From: Psychrobacter sp. WY6
GTDB taxonomy: Bacteria; Pseudomonadota; Gammaproteobacteria; Pseudomonadales; Moraxellaceae
Direction of reading: 5' to 3'
DNA: 64,000 nt
Assembly: GCF_018448495.1 (NCBI RefSeq)
Contig: NZ_CP049902.1
Coordinates: forward strand, 1,364,001 to 1,428,000
Below, piece after piece: positions 20,481-30,652 of this stretch (the stretch's first letter is position 1; each line of letters opens with the position of its first letter). Made by a program: the position numbers and the translations under genes. Below the pieces are notes generated by a model. It was not told where the DNA came from, searched no databases, and worked only from the letters and a program-made list of their open reading frames with translations.

Positions 20481-21115
20481 ATGATGACGCGTCAATCAAT
20501 TGTAAAACCCATATTGCTCGCGGCCGTGTTAGCGACGTCTACCGTTGGTCTAAGCGGTTGTGGCTACAACAACCTGCAAGCTCAAGATGAGCAAGTTACC
20601 GCATCGTGGTCAGAAGTGTGAACCAATATCAACGCCCGCGCTGATTTGGTGCCAAACTTATCAAAGTCGTGCAGCAGTATGCTGAGCAAGAACAAGAAGT
20701 GTTTACTCAAGTAGCTGAGGCACGCTCTCGTGCTAGTAGCATTACGGTGACGCCAGAAGTACTGAATGATCCAGAAGCGATGGAGCGTTATGCAGCTGCA
20801 CAGGAACAGATGACAGGTGCACTATCACGTTTGATGGCTGTCTCTGAACGTTATCCTGAGTTAAAGTCAGATGCTTTGTTCCAAGACTTACAAGCCCAGC
20901 TCGAAGGCACTGAAAACCGTATTGCCGTCGCTCGTAACCGTTATATTCAAGAAGTGCAAAGCTATAATACGACGGTGCGCCAGTTCCCAACCAACATTAC
21001 AGCAAAAGTATTTGGTATGAATGCCAAGCCAAACTTTAGCGTGGCGAATGAAGACGCTATTTCAACCGCACCAAGTGTTGACTTCGGTGATGATAAGTCA
21101 GCGACAGCTGAGTAG
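20481..21115 (+). pseudogene. lemA: LemA family protein, frameshifted
   Basis: The start at ATG 20481 follows AGGAGA. MMTRQSIVKPILLAAV then LSGCGYNNLQAQDE gives a lipoprotein or single-pass N terminus. The middle reads QYAEQEQEVFTQVAEARS, and a long helical LemA domain with ENRIAVARNRYIQEV runs to 21115, typical of LemA (about 200 residues). Between 20618 and 20670 three single-base changes are needed (a base missing in GTGTGAACC, one extra C in CGCCCGC, a base missing in TTATCAAAG) to restore VNQYQRRADLVPNLIKVVQQY. Three indels within 60 bases of a conserved gene point to sequence error. LemA proteins form helical bundles in the periplasm and usually sit beside TPM-domain genes, as here. Confidence 0.85.
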
Positions 21116-21134
21116 TGGTGATTAAATAGATGAA

Positions 21135-21165
21135 AACAGAGCGGGATTTGCCGCTCTGTTTGTTT
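21135..21165 (+). terminator. Terminator after lemA
   Basis: Stem AACAGAGCGG / CCGCTCTGTT, loop GATTTG, then TGTTTG. Confidence 0.75.
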
Positions 21166-21375
21166 GCATTTTTATCGTTTAGCTTAGTTAGCCACTAGTT
21201 TGCTTAGCCACATTTTTAAAGGTATTGATGGATATGAATGCCTATTAAACTTAATACCAAATCCAAAAAGTACGATTAGCTATGTCAAATTTGGTTTTTT
21301 TGCTATGCTAATTTTTGTGAATGGTATCACGTAGATTCACTCAGTACAGATGTCACTTGAGGTGGTATAGATTAG

Positions 21376-22518
21376 ATGAACAATTCAAAAGCAATCCTAT
21401 CAGTATTACTGTTCACACTCAGCATCAATAGTGCGCCTGTGTTGTATGCTGCGCCTAATGAAGCCATTGATAGCACCTCAGACATGCAAAGTCGTAGTGT
21501 TGAGGACTTGGTAGCGATTGCCAAGCGGGCGAGTCTAATGAAGCGATCAATGACGCTGTATTGGGTAATGATGCAATCAATGATGCCTTTTTAGGTAATG
21601 AGGCGATCAACCCTAATGTGGCTAATAATGAGGCAACAGTTGGGTCAACAGCCGCAAATCCTTCTCCTATACAGTCGAATGCACCAGTGTCGATGCCAAT
21701 AAACTTATATTAAATAATCCTGTCGTTGATCAGGCATATTTTAAATCCGCAAGAAAAACAGCGTCTAGAGGCGCAGCTTAGAATATTTATCAGCAAGGTC
21801 TTGCGCAAGCAGCGGTGGTTATCGTTCCTACGACCAATGGTGTTCCTATCTTTGACTATGCTCTACAAAGTAGCTGAGAAGTGGCAGCTGGGCAATAAAG
21901 ACATGATGATGGCTTACTCATGGTAGTCGCCGTCAATGACCGTGATATGTACATTTTGACGGGTTACGGACTAGAGGGTGTTTTACCAGATGCTGCCGTC
22001 AATCGTATTATTCGTGAAGATATCACGCCGTTATTTAAGAAAAATAACTATGGCGCTGGGATAATAGCTGGCGTTGACGCGCTCAAAACGCGGCTGACTG
22101 CTGATCCTGAGGTATTGGCCCGTGCTGATGCGCAAGCAGCGAGCGTAGTGCACAACAAGGTTCAGACGAGCTACCATCACCCATATTTTTATTTATTATG
22201 GCAATGATTTGGAAGCTTTTATTACATATTTTGGTCGTGTATTTGGTTCTATTATTACTGCTGGTGGTTTTTTTGCGGGATCGTTAGCCTTAGGCGGTGG
22301 TTTTTTATGACCGTTTATGGCTATCTTCTTATGGCTATTTTTGATTTCACGAGGTGGTGGCGGTGGTGGTAAAGGTGGATCTGGCGGCGGTCGTAGAGGC
22401 GGCGGCATGGTATTCCTACCCGGTATGGGCGGCGGCTCTGGAGGTGGGGTTTTGGCGGCGGCGGCTTCGGGGTGGTGGCGGCGGTTTTGGTGGCGGCGGT
22501 GCTGGTGGCTCGTGGTAG
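21376..22518 (+). pseudogene. TPM-domain (YgcG-like) membrane protein, several frameshifts
   Basis: Joined over three frames this gives a YgcG-type protein: a signal peptide (MNNSKAILSVLLFTLS...LYAAP); a low-complexity stretch of imperfect repeats of the form EAINDAVLGN (21540-21620); a TPM domain from about 21730 (LNPQEKQRLEAQLR, VVIVPTTNGVPIFDYA, MYILTGYGLEGVLPDA, NNYGAGIIAGVDAL); two hydrophobic helices (22195-22345); and a glycine-rich tail of RGGGGGGKGG and GGGGFGGGG type to the stop at 22518. Shifts lie near 21590, 21720, 21800, 21920, 22160 and 22445. YgcG-type proteins are thought to act with LemA at the membrane; the biochemical role is unsettled. Confidence 0.8.
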
Positions 22519-22591
22519 ACGCTTGGTAGATGCTAAGTAAAAACAGATACTAAACGACCGTCAGCAATGACGTATTTGAGGAAATAGTAAA

Positions 22592-23113
22592 ATGTCAGAA
22601 AACAACGCGTCAAATCCCAGTTTGCCCGCTGGTGGCGTCAAGTCTTATTTATTCCTATATTGCATAGTAAATGGTTAACAGCAGCAGCCAAAGCACGTTT
22701 GACAGACGAGGTGACCCGTGCAGAGCGAGGGCATCGGGGTGAGGTGTTTTTGATTGTAGAAAACCATCTGCCGATTCAAGAGGCGTACTATATTGGCTGT
22801 CGCGAACGTGCGATTGAGCTGTTTAGTGAGTATCGAGTTTGGGATACTGAAGAGAATACGGGCGTCTTGGTGTATGTCAATATTTGCGAGCATCAGTTAG
22901 AGATCGTAGCTGATCGTGGTATCAGTGCTCATGTCAGCCCCACCGTTTGGCGGGCGATGTGTGATAAAGGCCGTGTCAGGTATTGCCAATCAAAAAAACC
23001 GAAGAAAGCTTGCTGAATTGTTAGATGAAGTGGGCAAGTGCTGCGTCAGTATATCATTTGGAGCAGGATCCAGCGGGTAACGAGTTGTCTGATACGTGGT
23101 GTTTTTGAAGTAA
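22592..23113 (+). pseudogene. Second TPM-domain protein, frameshifted
   Basis: Starts MSENNASNPSLPAGGVKS at 22592, shifts near 22650, then reads LHSKWLTAAAKARLTDEV and the TPM-domain core (GEVFLIVENHLPI, RAIELFSEYRVWDTEENTGVLVYV, HQLEIVADRGI). It shifts again near 22975 to continue ANQKTEESLLELLDEVG and ends VVFLK at 23113. Proteins of this shorter type, without glycine tail or membrane helices, often follow a YgcG gene in lemA operons. Only 73 bases separate it from the upstream TPM gene, so co-transcription is likely. Confidence 0.75.
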
Positions 23114-23260
23114 CGTAGATGAGGGAATCTGATGGCTTGTTATTTTGCTAGCATCGTGTCTTTTATGGGGTTCGGCATCAATTACAATATAATAGCGCCT
23201 CTAGAAATCGAGGGTGACTGATATATTGCTCAAGCGCTATACGGCTTTGCATTATAAAGG

Positions 23261-23289
23261 CACTTCTCAAAAGCACTTCTCAAAAGTAC
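23261..23289. repeat. 13-bp tandem repeat
   Basis: CACTTCTCAAAAG occurs twice in direct succession just upstream of the deaminase gene. Confidence 0.6.
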
Positions 23290-23319
23290 TCTACTACAAA
23301 AAGCCGTCACTGGAATCCT

Positions 23320-24317
23320 ATGATTGATTTAATAAAGAAATTACCAAAAGCTGAGCTGCATTTACATATGAAGGCTCACTAGAACCTGAGCTGATGTTTA
23401 GATTGGCCAAAAAGAACCAGATAGAGATTCCCTATAAAAACATAGAAGATGTGCGCAATGCCTACAACTTTACCAACTTGCAAACCTTTTTAGATATCTA
23501 CTATGCAGGCGCAAATGTCCTGATCACTAAAGATGATTTTTATGATTTAACGTGGGAATATATACTTAAGTGTGTTGAAGACAACGTCATTCACACAGAG
23601 ATATTTTTTGACCCGCAGACGCATACTGAACGAGGCATATCTTTTGAAGTGGTGATAACAGGCATCAAAGAAGCGCTTGCAGATGCCAAAGAAAAATATG
23701 GTATTACCTCTTGTATTATCATGTGTTTCCTAAGGCATTTATCACAAGAAGAAGCGTTTGAGACGTTGGAGCAAGCACTGGCATTCAAAGATGACATCAT
23801 CGGTGTCGGTCTTGATTCGTCGGAGCTGGGCAATCCACCATCGAAATTCAAAGATGTCTTCAAAAAAGCTAAAGAAGCAGGTTTTAAGCTGGTCGCCCAT
23901 GCTGGTGAAGAGGCAGATTTTTCGTACATTTACGAAGCACTGGACTTATTAAATATCAATAGAATCGATCATGGTGTGCAATCGATAAAAAGCCCAGAGT
24001 TGATGCAAAGACTGAAAGATGAGCAAATGCCGCTGACCGTTTGCCCGAACTCAAATATTGAGCTAAAAGTCTTTGATAATTACACAGAACACAATATCAA
24101 AGAGCTGCTAGATTATGGTCTAAATATCACCATAAACTCAGACGACCCAGCCTATTTCAAAGGTTACATGAATCAGAACTTTATAAATATATGCGCAAAT
24201 TTACCGCTGACAGAAGATGATGTTGTTACTTTGGTAAAGAACTCCTTTAATGCCTCATTTATTAGTGATGAATTAAAAGCAGCATATTTGGCGAAAGTTG
24301 ATCTGGCGCTAAAGTAA
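23320..24317 (+). pseudogene. Adenosine/adenine deaminase, one frameshift near start
   Basis: From ATG 23320: MIDLIKKLPKAELHLH, then a base is missing near 23370 (CATAT-GAAGGC should read CATATCGAAGGC, giving HIEGSLEPELMF), after which the frame is open to 24317. The zinc-dependent amidohydrolase motifs are all present: HLH near residue 15, GLDSSELGNPPSKF, HAGEEA, RIDHGVQS, TVCPNSN and INSDDPAYF. The GLDSSELGNPPSKF variant is the type found in adenine deaminases of this superfamily, so adenine to hypoxanthine (purine salvage) is more likely than adenosine, but the two are hard to separate by eye. About 330 residues, full length. Confidence 0.85.
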
Positions 24318-24344
24318 ATCAACTATGACTAGGTTTTAGATCCG

Positions 24345-24386
24345 AGGCTTAACGGTTGATATCAATCGTTAAGCCTTTTCTTTTTT
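24345..24386 (+). terminator. Terminator after the deaminase gene
   Basis: Stem AGGCTTAACGGTTGATAT / ATCAATCGTTAAGCCT (one G-T pair) followed by TTTTCTTTTTT. Confidence 0.85.
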
Positions 24387-24405
24387 ATACGGTATGCTTT
24401 TTAAG

Positions 24406-24450
24406 TTCAAGCGACTTAGGTTCAGGCGACTTAGGTTCAGGCGACTAGAG
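24406..24450. repeat. 15-bp tandem repeat, three units
   Basis: Units TTCAAGCGACTTAGG, TTCAGGCGACTTAGG and TTCAGGCGACTAGAG; the third runs into the stop codon of the Sir2 gene (complement of 24445-24447). Confidence 0.75.
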
Positions 24451-25186
24451 CGCAGTGATTTTCTGGATTAATAACGGCATAATCACACCAGCTTTTTCTG
24501 CTAAGATGATATCCACAATAGTATTCGGCGTTGGATTGGGATTTATCTCAATAATTTTGGCACCATTTTGCTTCGCTAACTGTGCGAGTCCAGCGGCAGG
24601 ATAGACGAGACTGGAGGTGCCAATACTGATAAATACCTCGCAGTTCGCCGCCGTATCTTCTGCCGTTTGCCATGCTTGTACTGGTAATGCTTCGCCAAAC
24701 CAAACGATATCTGGTCTGATATAGCCATCGCAATGGCGACAGGTCATCAGTGTGTCATCAAAATTGATTGTATCCTCGCTATGATACGAACCCCTCGATT
24801 GACTTTGGTAGACTGTCTCGCATTGACTACAGCGGTTATGCCACAGATTGCCATGCAAATGAGTTACCGTACTGCCAGCTTGCTCATGTAAATCATCAAC
24901 ATTTTGAGTGATAAGCGTTAATGATTGATTGGACGACTGAGTATGGTATTGCCACTGCGCTAAGGCAAAATGTGCAGGATTCGGTTTTTTATCTGCGACC
25001 AATTGCCTGCGCCATTGATACCATGACCACACCAGTTGGATCACGAGTGAAAGCCTCAGGTGTCGCCAAGTCTTCCACACCATAGTTTTCCCACAAGCCT
25101 GTTTGCTTATCTCGAAAAGTTGGAATGCCACTTTCGGCTGAAATCCCTGCACCCGTTAAGATGCAAATATGCTGTTTGGATGTCAA
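24445..25186 (-). pseudogene. Sir2-family NAD-dependent protein deacylase, one frameshift
   Basis: Starts at 25186 with [20 protein letters not shown]. The Rossmann and NAD motifs [27 protein letters not shown] and HLHGN are present, plus four zinc cysteines (CSQC and CRHC) and IRPDIVWFGEALP, which is typical of bacterial class III sirtuins of CobB type. It removes acyl groups from lysines using NAD. One base is missing near 25035-25045 (after TRDPT), splitting the gene; otherwise it is full length, about 245 residues. It diverges from a small ORF pair at 25277. Confidence 0.88.
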
Positions 25187-25276
25187 TAATTTAGCAGCAA
25201 GTTCTACTTCTGCTATTAACGCTGGATAATTCTGCTAACATGAGCCAACCCTTGCTAATAATGGATATCTCTTCTA

Positions 25277-25399
25277 ATGATAGATGGAATTTGGTGGCTT
25301 GTCATATTGTTTGCCGTTATTGCCGCTTTATGGTTGTTGGCAAAGTCACGCGGCGTAAAAGTGGGTGAGACAATTCATATAAATCGTCTAAAAGCGTGA
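25277..25399 (+). CDS. 40-residue single-pass membrane peptide
   Basis: MIDGIWWLVILFAVIAALW then LLAKSRGVKVGETIHINRLKA: one hydrophobic helix (residues 4-22) followed by a basic tail. Its stop TGA (25397-25399) overlaps the GTG start of the next gene as GTGA, the usual sign of translational coupling. No family was recognised. The positive-inside rule would place the C terminus in the cytoplasm. Confidence 0.6.
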   Translation: MIDGIWWLVILFAVIAALWLLAKSRGVKVGETIHINRLKA

Positions 25400-25644
25400 A
25401 AAAACCTATTAATGACGACCTGCAAAAAACCTCCGTGCTGATCAAACAGTATTTTCCTGATTATCGAGTCACACGCAAGACCAATCACTTATTGCTCAGT
25501 AAACAAGATAGGAAAATTGCAATGATTACGATGGATAAGAAAATTGCTTCAGGTCAGCGCCTGTTGGGTAACGTGCCTGTGATTAATTATCATCGTGTGC
25601 CTAACCGTGCCCAGCTAGCAGCTAATTTGCAGCAAGCAGAATAG
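25396..25644 (+). CDS. Hypothetical protein, 82 residues
   Basis: A small basic soluble protein from GTG 25396: KKPINDDLQKTSVLIKQYF, FPDYRVTRKTNHLLLSKQD, a tentative beta-alpha-beta pattern and an alanine-rich C-terminal helix. The phrases LLLSKQDRKIAMITMDKK and GNVPVINYHRVPN look like a small nuclease- or RNA-binding-like fold, but no family was recognised. Coupled by a 4-base overlap to the membrane peptide upstream, so the two probably work together. Confidence 0.6.
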   Translation: MKKPINDDLQKTSVLIKQYFPDYRVTRKTNHLLLSKQDRKIAMITMDKKIASGQRLLGNVPVINYHRVPNRAQLAANLQQAE

Positions 25645-26216
25645 GCGAGTGTTATAGGTGAGAGATTCTGAAATCTATAGGCACAGAAAAGCCGCAAATA
25701 TTTTGAGCGCGGGGTTGATGTATATTTGAGATTTAGGTTAATACTAAGGAAGGATGAAACAAAGATTATAAATACGTTGATTGGTGCGCTCGGCGGGAAT
25801 CGAACCCACGACCCTCGGCTTCGGAGACCGATACTCTATCCAACTGAGCTACGAGCGCATAATAACAATGGCGTACGGTATTATCAACATCATGCCTAAA
25901 CGAGCGTTATGAGCAGTAAAGATGTCGAAAAATAAAGACCGCTTAGTCTAACAAATAAAATCCATAAAGCCAATGAATGAAGACAGTGATTGATGTTTTT
26001 TAAGAAAAAACAGGATAGTCATTAAACAGGCATGGCAATCTACCTGCCTTTTCCCTTATAATGACAGGGAGAATTCATATTTATAATCACCGATTACAAG
26101 TGTGCTAGTACGCGGGATGGCTGTTTGCTATTGATAACTATTTGGTTGTCAAAGGAGGACAAGCAGAATGTCTGAGCCGTATGAGCCTTTGTATATGTAA
26201 TAAGAGAACGTGACGA
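25645..26216. other. Intergenic region holding tRNA-Arg
   Basis: This 570-base stretch contains only the minus-strand tRNA-Arg at 25782-25858 and the promoter region of the cytochrome gene; nothing else is seen. Confidence 0.5.
25782..25858 (-). tRNA. trnR: tRNA-Arg(CCG)
   Basis: On the minus strand: acceptor GCGCTCG / CGAGCGC with discriminator A and encoded CCA; D arm GCTC..GAGT; anticodon stem TCGGT / GCCGA with loop CTCCGAA, so the anticodon is CCG (Arg, codon CGG); T arm GTGGG-TTCGATT-CCCGC. 77 bases including CCA. All arms pair, so it should be functional. No integrase lies beside it. Confidence 0.97.
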
Positions 26217-26849
26217 ATGAGAAAAGTAGTTATGTTATCGGCAGCTGCCATTCTAGGAATCGCTAGTATCGCGGTGAGCCAAGCTGAAAGTGTTGTAGAC
26301 ACTCCTGTAACTGTTTCTGATGTAGCAGCGGCGCAGGAAGTGGTAGCAAATGCGCCTGAGCAGTTGGGTGATGATACCCAAGCTGCTGCAGATACGACTG
26401 ATGGCGATGCACCTGCCGCAGAAACTGCCGCTGCCGCACCTGCGGTTGATGAAGAGCCTATTCCGCAAGATACGCCGCAAGTGCAAAAGCTGATTGCTTT
26501 GTATCCTAACTTAATTGCTCGCATTCAGCCAGTTGCTAAAGTGTGCTTTGAAGACGATGAAGTTTGTGATGTGACGGCACGTGCCGCTGGCCCATCAGCT
26601 GGTGATGGTCCTCGTGATGGCAAAGCAGTATACAATGCTGTATGTCAGACTTGTCATGCGGCAGGTCTACTTGGCTCACCAATCTTAGGTGACGCTGGTG
26701 CATGGGGACCACGTATCTCCAAAGGTAAAGAAACATTATATACTCATGCTATCAATGGTTTTAACGCCATGCCTGCTAAAGGTGGCGCTGATATCCCTGA
26801 TGAAGAAGTTCAAAACGCTGTCGATTATATGGTTGGTGAAGCAAGCTAA
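26217..26849 (+). CDS. Periplasmic c-type cytochrome (c5-like)
   Basis: A 210-residue protein with signal peptide MRKVVMLSAAAILGIASIAVSQAES, an Ala/Asp/Glu-rich linker (about residues 30-85), and a C-terminal class I cytochrome domain with heme motif CQTCH near residue 143 and a probable distal methionine in AINGFNAMPAKGG. The class fits cytochrome c5-type electron carriers in the periplasm. Monocistronic, with a strong terminator at 26895. The long acidic N-terminal extension is unusual for a soluble c5 and could be a flexible tether. Confidence 0.88.
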   Translation: MRKVVMLSAAAILGIASIAVSQAESVVDTPVTVSDVAAAQEVVANAPEQLGDDTQAAADTTDGDAPAAETAAAAPAVDEEPIPQDTPQVQKLIALYPNLIARIQPVAKVCFEDDEVCDVTARAAGPSAGDGPRDGKAVYNAVCQTCHAAGLLGSPILGDAGAWGPRISKGKETLYTHAINGFNAMPAKGGADIPDEEVQNAVDYMVGEAS

Positions 26850-26894
26850 TAGTATTGAATATCTGGCTAAGCCTTTTACCCTATATATCAGTGG

Positions 26895-26931
26895 AGCGCC
26901 TATTTCATTAAATGAGATAGGCGCTTTTTTA
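26895..26931 (+). terminator. Terminator after the cytochrome gene
   Basis: 15-bp inverted repeat AGCGCCTATTTCATT / AATGAGATAGGCGCT followed by six Ts. Nearly the same hairpin recurs at 32943. Confidence 0.85.
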
Positions 26932-27081
26932 ATGATGAGTATTATCAATACGGTACTTCTAAGGCATTACAGTTGAAATTCATCGACACTAGCCTCACTT
27001 TATGACACTACACAGTATCTTCTGTCTGTTTATATTCTAAAAACATTTTTACATAAATTTATAACCAATAAAGAGGTTTTC

Positions 27082-28043
27082 ATGTCTGAGGTACCAGCAC
27101 TTGCTATCCAGAATTTATCCAAAACCTATAGCAATGGGTTTTCGGCACTCAAAGATGTCAGTTTAACCGTCCCGCAAGGAGGTTTTTTTGCGTTGCTGGG
27201 GCCAAATGGTGCTGGTAAATCAACCATGATTGGTATTATTAGCTCGCTTTTTAAACCAACCACTGGCAGCGTAAAGATCTTTGGCACCGACTTACTAGAG
27301 AATCCGTCTGTCGCTAAACAGTATCTTGGTATCGTCCCACAAGAGTTTAATTTTAATATGTTCGAAAAAGTCGAAGATTTTTGATTACACAGGCCGGTTA
27401 CTTTGGCATTCCTGCCAAAGAAGCACGCCCACGGGCAAAACGATTATTAATGGCGCTAGGTCTATGGGACAAGCGCAATAGCAAGTCACGTGAGCTATCA
27501 GGTGGTATGAAGCGCCGGTTGATGATTGCAAGGGCGCTGATTCATAAGCCAAAATTATTGATTTTGGATGAGCCAACCGCTGGGGTAGATATCGAGTTAC
27601 GCCGCTCTATGTGGGAGTTTATGCAGCAGATTAATATCGAAGAAAACACCACGATTATTCTGACGACTCATTATCTTGAAGAAGCGGAGCAGCTGTGCAA
27701 ACGCATTGCGATTTTGGATCATGGTGAGATTCGTATTAATACTGAGATGAAGGACTTGCTAGCGCAGCTATCGGTTGAGACCTTTGTGTTTGATTTGGAG
27801 ACACCGCTTACGCGTCAATTGGTTTTGGCAGGAGTGACAGACACATCGCAGCCTGATGATCAGACGCTTGAAGTCACACTGACTGAAGGCGAATCGTTGA
27901 ATGGTGTTTTTGACCAGTTATCTGAGCAAGGTATCACGGTAGCCAGTATGCGTAATAAAGCCAATCGACTAGAAGAGCTATTTATGCGCTTAGTAGACAA
28001 AAATATCCAAAGTGCAGACAGCATGAAGGAGGCAGGATTGTGA
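27082..28043 (+). pseudogene. ABC exporter ATP-binding subunit, one frameshift
   Basis: Full set of ABC motifs: Walker A GPNGAGKST (near 27200), Q loop VPQEFNF, signature LSGGMKRR (near 27500), Walker B LLILDEPT and H loop TTHYLEEAE. The pattern matches YadG/CcmA-like ATPases of ABC-2 exporters. The frame breaks at 27382: KVEDF-stop should continue KVEDILITQAGYFG, so one base is missing beside the T run. The stop overlaps the permease start (GTGA at 28040), so the two form one transporter operon. About 320 residues when joined. Confidence 0.88.
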
Positions 28044-28822
28044 GTCAAGAAATGATAGATCCTAATAAAACCATGTCATGGAATAAAAAGTGGATTGCTT
28101 TTCGCACCATTTTGTTAAAAGAGGTTCGCCGAATTCTGCGTATTTGGCCACAGACCTTGCTGCCACCAGTGATTACGATGAGTCTCTATTTTGTCATCTT
28201 CGGTAAGATGATTGGCTCGCGTGTCGGTGAAATGGGCGGCGTACCATACATGCAGTTTATCGTGCCTGGCCTCATTATGATGTCGATTATTACCAACAGT
28301 TACTCCAATGTGGTATCAAGCTTCTTTAGTGCTAAGTTCACCTCCAGTATCGAGGAGCTATTGGTCTCTCCCGTATCCAAACATGCGATTTTGATGGGCT
28401 ATATTAGTGGGGGTATCTTTCGTGGACTGGCCATTGGTATCATCGTTTCGATAGTCGCACTATTTTTTACCGACCTTGGCATTGAGCATTTATTTGTGAC
28501 GGTATTTACGGTACTGGGTACGTCTATCTTATTTTCACTTGGTGGCTTTATAAACGCCGTGTTTGCTCGCTCATTTGATGATATCTCTATCATTCCAAGT
28601 TTTGTGCTTACGCCATTGACATATCTTGGCGGTGTGTTTTACTCGATGGAAAACTTGTCACCATTTTGGCAAAATATCTCGCTATTAAATCCTATCGTTT
28701 ATATGGTGAACTCATTCCGTTACGGTATTCTTGGTTATTCTGATGTGAATGTCTGGTATTCAATGGCCGCTTTTTGTCTTCTGTGCGGTATTCTATACCA
28801 TCGCCTATCGTTTACTCAGTAA
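28040..28822 (+). CDS. ABC-2 type exporter permease (YadH-like)
   Basis: Starts at GTG 28040 inside the stop region of the ATPase gene. An amphipathic N terminus is followed by about six membrane helices, with MQFIVPGLIMMSIITNSY, SSIEELLVSPVS (a family hallmark) and PLTYLGGVFYSMENLS. The last part appears shifted: after YSMAAF the alternative frame reads FVFCAVFYTIAYRLLSNGSRVRL and ends at 28844, as in related permeases, so a T may be missing near 28773. The pair would export a lipid, polysaccharide or drug-like substrate; the cargo is unknown. Confidence 0.85.
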   Translation: MSQEMIDPNKTMSWNKKWIAFRTILLKEVRRILRIWPQTLLPPVITMSLYFVIFGKMIGSRVGEMGGVPYMQFIVPGLIMMSIITNSYSNVVSSFFSAKFTSSIEELLVSPVSKHAILMGYISGGIFRGLAIGIIVSIVALFFTDLGIEHLFVTVFTVLGTSILFSLGGFINAVFARSFDDISIIPSFVLTPLTYLGGVFYSMENLSPFWQNISLLNPIVYMVNSFRYGILGYSDVNVWYSMAAFCLLCGILYHRLSFTQ

Positions 28823-28881
28823 TGGCTCACGTGTGCGCTTGTAGATTAGTTTGTAAAATGTAGCTTGTCACCTTATTATAA

Positions 28882-28907
28882 GAGTCCAACATTGTTGGGC
28901 TTTTTTT
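28882..28907 (+). terminator. Terminator after the ABC exporter operon
   Basis: Short stem GTCCAACA / TGTTGGGC with a tight loop followed by seven Ts. Confidence 0.7.
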
Positions 28908-28933
28908 ATGAAAATTTTTTTGTCGTCAGAAGT

Positions 28934-29765
28934 ATGAGTAAGGCTTTTACAGCCACTTTATTGAGTACAATCACGAGCATTGCCATCGCAGCACCATTTG
29001 CGGCAATGGATGATTATGATTGGGTCGTCATGGAGACGCCTGTAGATCCTGCAACGTATAAGTATGATTGCCATAATGACTACAAATATGAAACTTATGA
29101 TGCGCTACAAAACTGTCTGTATAACTTGAGGGAAGATGCAGATAATGCGCTTAGTAAGCAATGGAATATCAGCGATAAAGTCTTTAGAGAGAGAAATGCC
29201 ATTTATATCAAAGTCGCTAATCGGAAAAATCCACTAGTATTTGTTGACTACTCGAGCCCTTATGAGGAGGATTTCAATCCTTATTATTCGCTACAAGACT
29301 ACGATAAATCACGGAAATTACTGACAATACATCAAAGATTTTATGAAGGAGAGAGCTTGACGCTAGTCAATTTGGCTACTGGGTTTTGGCAAGATTTTAG
29401 TCTCAAAGCTAAGTATCTCTCCTGATATGAGATATATAGTCGGTTTTGAAAGTGAAATGGGAGCGACGGAACACGTCAATATTTTGGAGCGACAAGATAG
29501 CGGTTACTATGAAGGCTACTATAAACAAGTCTATAGCAGTAGTGACGATTCAAAAAACTACGACAATCATAAAAAGTTTTATCAAGCAGATAAAGCACAG
29601 CAGGTTTATGATAGCGAAATCTTTACTTGGGTAAATGGTGATAAGTTTTATGCAGATTCTTTTTATAAGTTGAATGAAGCGGATTCAGCGGCTTTTAGAG
29701 TACGATATACCTTTATTAAAAATGCCTCAACGGATAAGTGGCAACTGTATGAAGGTAGTAGGTAA
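28934..29765 (+). pseudogene. Secreted protein of unknown family, tandem paralogue A
   Basis: Signal peptide MSKAFTATLLSTITSIAIAA, then DDYDWVVMETPVDP, a conserved Cys pair region (YDCHNDYKYE ... LQNCLYNL), KQWNISDKVFRERNAIYIKV, LVFVDY, LVNLATGFWQDFS and, after a one-base shift near 29420, VGFESEMG, NILERQDSGYYEGYY and AAFRVRYTFIKNAS. About 275 residues when joined. Two further paralogues (B, C) follow immediately and share this order of motifs. Function unknown; predicted periplasmic, beta-rich, with one disulfide. Its stop TAA is followed directly by the ATG of B. Confidence 0.65.
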
Positions 29766-30645
29766 ATGATCGCTATCTCTCATTGTATAACGGTGTTGAC
29801 TGTCGCAGACTATTTATATTGACCACAATAGCATCCTTAGATGCACAGGCAGCGCCTTTAGCTTTAGAGCCATCGACAAATGAAGAGGTATGGATAAAAG
29901 TCCCTGCGCCTGTAGCCATAGACTGATATGAAGACAGCTGTCGATACAATCATACTGAATATCGAACGTTTAAAGATTATGAAAACTGTATTTTTAAATC
30001 GTTAGCCCAAGCTGATAATTTTCAAAGCCGAAAATGGGGCTTGAGTGACCGCGTTATTCGAGAAAAAGATACCATTTATATAATACACCCAACCATAAGC
30101 AGTCATTGGTATTTAAGGATTATCTTGAACCGTTTGAAGAGGAACATAGCGCTCACTATGAATTGCAGTACTACGATAAAGTGCATCATTTATTACAGTT
30201 ACTACATACTATGTATGAGACTCAAGCGACTGTCATTGTCGATTTAAACACGGGGAGCTGGCAAGAGCTATATGCGACCAATCTTAAGTTTTCTGACGAT
30301 ATGACTCAAGTGGTAGGGTTTAATGGTAGGCAAGGTATGACCAAAGATATCATGATATGGGAGCGTCAAAAAGGGAATAATGACGGACGCTATGCAACGA
30401 TATTTGCTAGTAATGAATTATATGAACAAAATGATGATAATAAAAAGCATGAGGTATATGAAGCGCGAGATATCAGTTGGACAAGCGATAATAAAGTTAA
30501 CGTTGATTTTTATTACAGAGTCAATCCCACTGACACGGTAGCATTTCGCGTGCGCTATATTTATGCGGCTGATAATAAGAGGGTGAATGGCAGAGAGTTT
30601 TACCTGATGTTAATACCAACGATTAAAAAAAATAAAAAGGTCTAG
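29766..30645 (+). pseudogene. Secreted protein of unknown family, tandem paralogue B
   Basis: Starts MIAISHCITVLTVA at 29766, shifts near 29808 to give LFILTTIASLDAQA (end of signal peptide), then EEVWIKVPAPVAID, an in-frame TGA at 29924-29926, YEDSCRYNHTEYRTFKD, ENCIFKSL, KWGLSDRVIREKDTIYI, a shift near 30085, then LVFKDYLEPFEEEHS, VDLNTGSWQELYATN and AFRVRYIYAADN. Same motif order as A and C. It carries three lesions including a stop, so of the three copies it is the one most likely to be a true pseudogene. Function unknown. Confidence 0.6.
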
Positions 30646-30652
30646 CTCTCAT

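Noticed and set aside
22317..22529. Glycine-rich frame as a separate protein
   Set aside because: It is the glycine-rich tail of the TPM-domain gene in a shifted frame.
24406..24450. CRISPR-like repeat
   Set aside because: The units are directly adjacent with no spacers, so this is a simple tandem repeat. No CRISPR array was seen anywhere in the window.
29924..29926. In-frame TGA in paralogue B read as selenocysteine or other recoding
   Set aside because: No SECIS-like hairpin was noticed after it and the copy also carries frameshifts, so a plain lesion is more likely.
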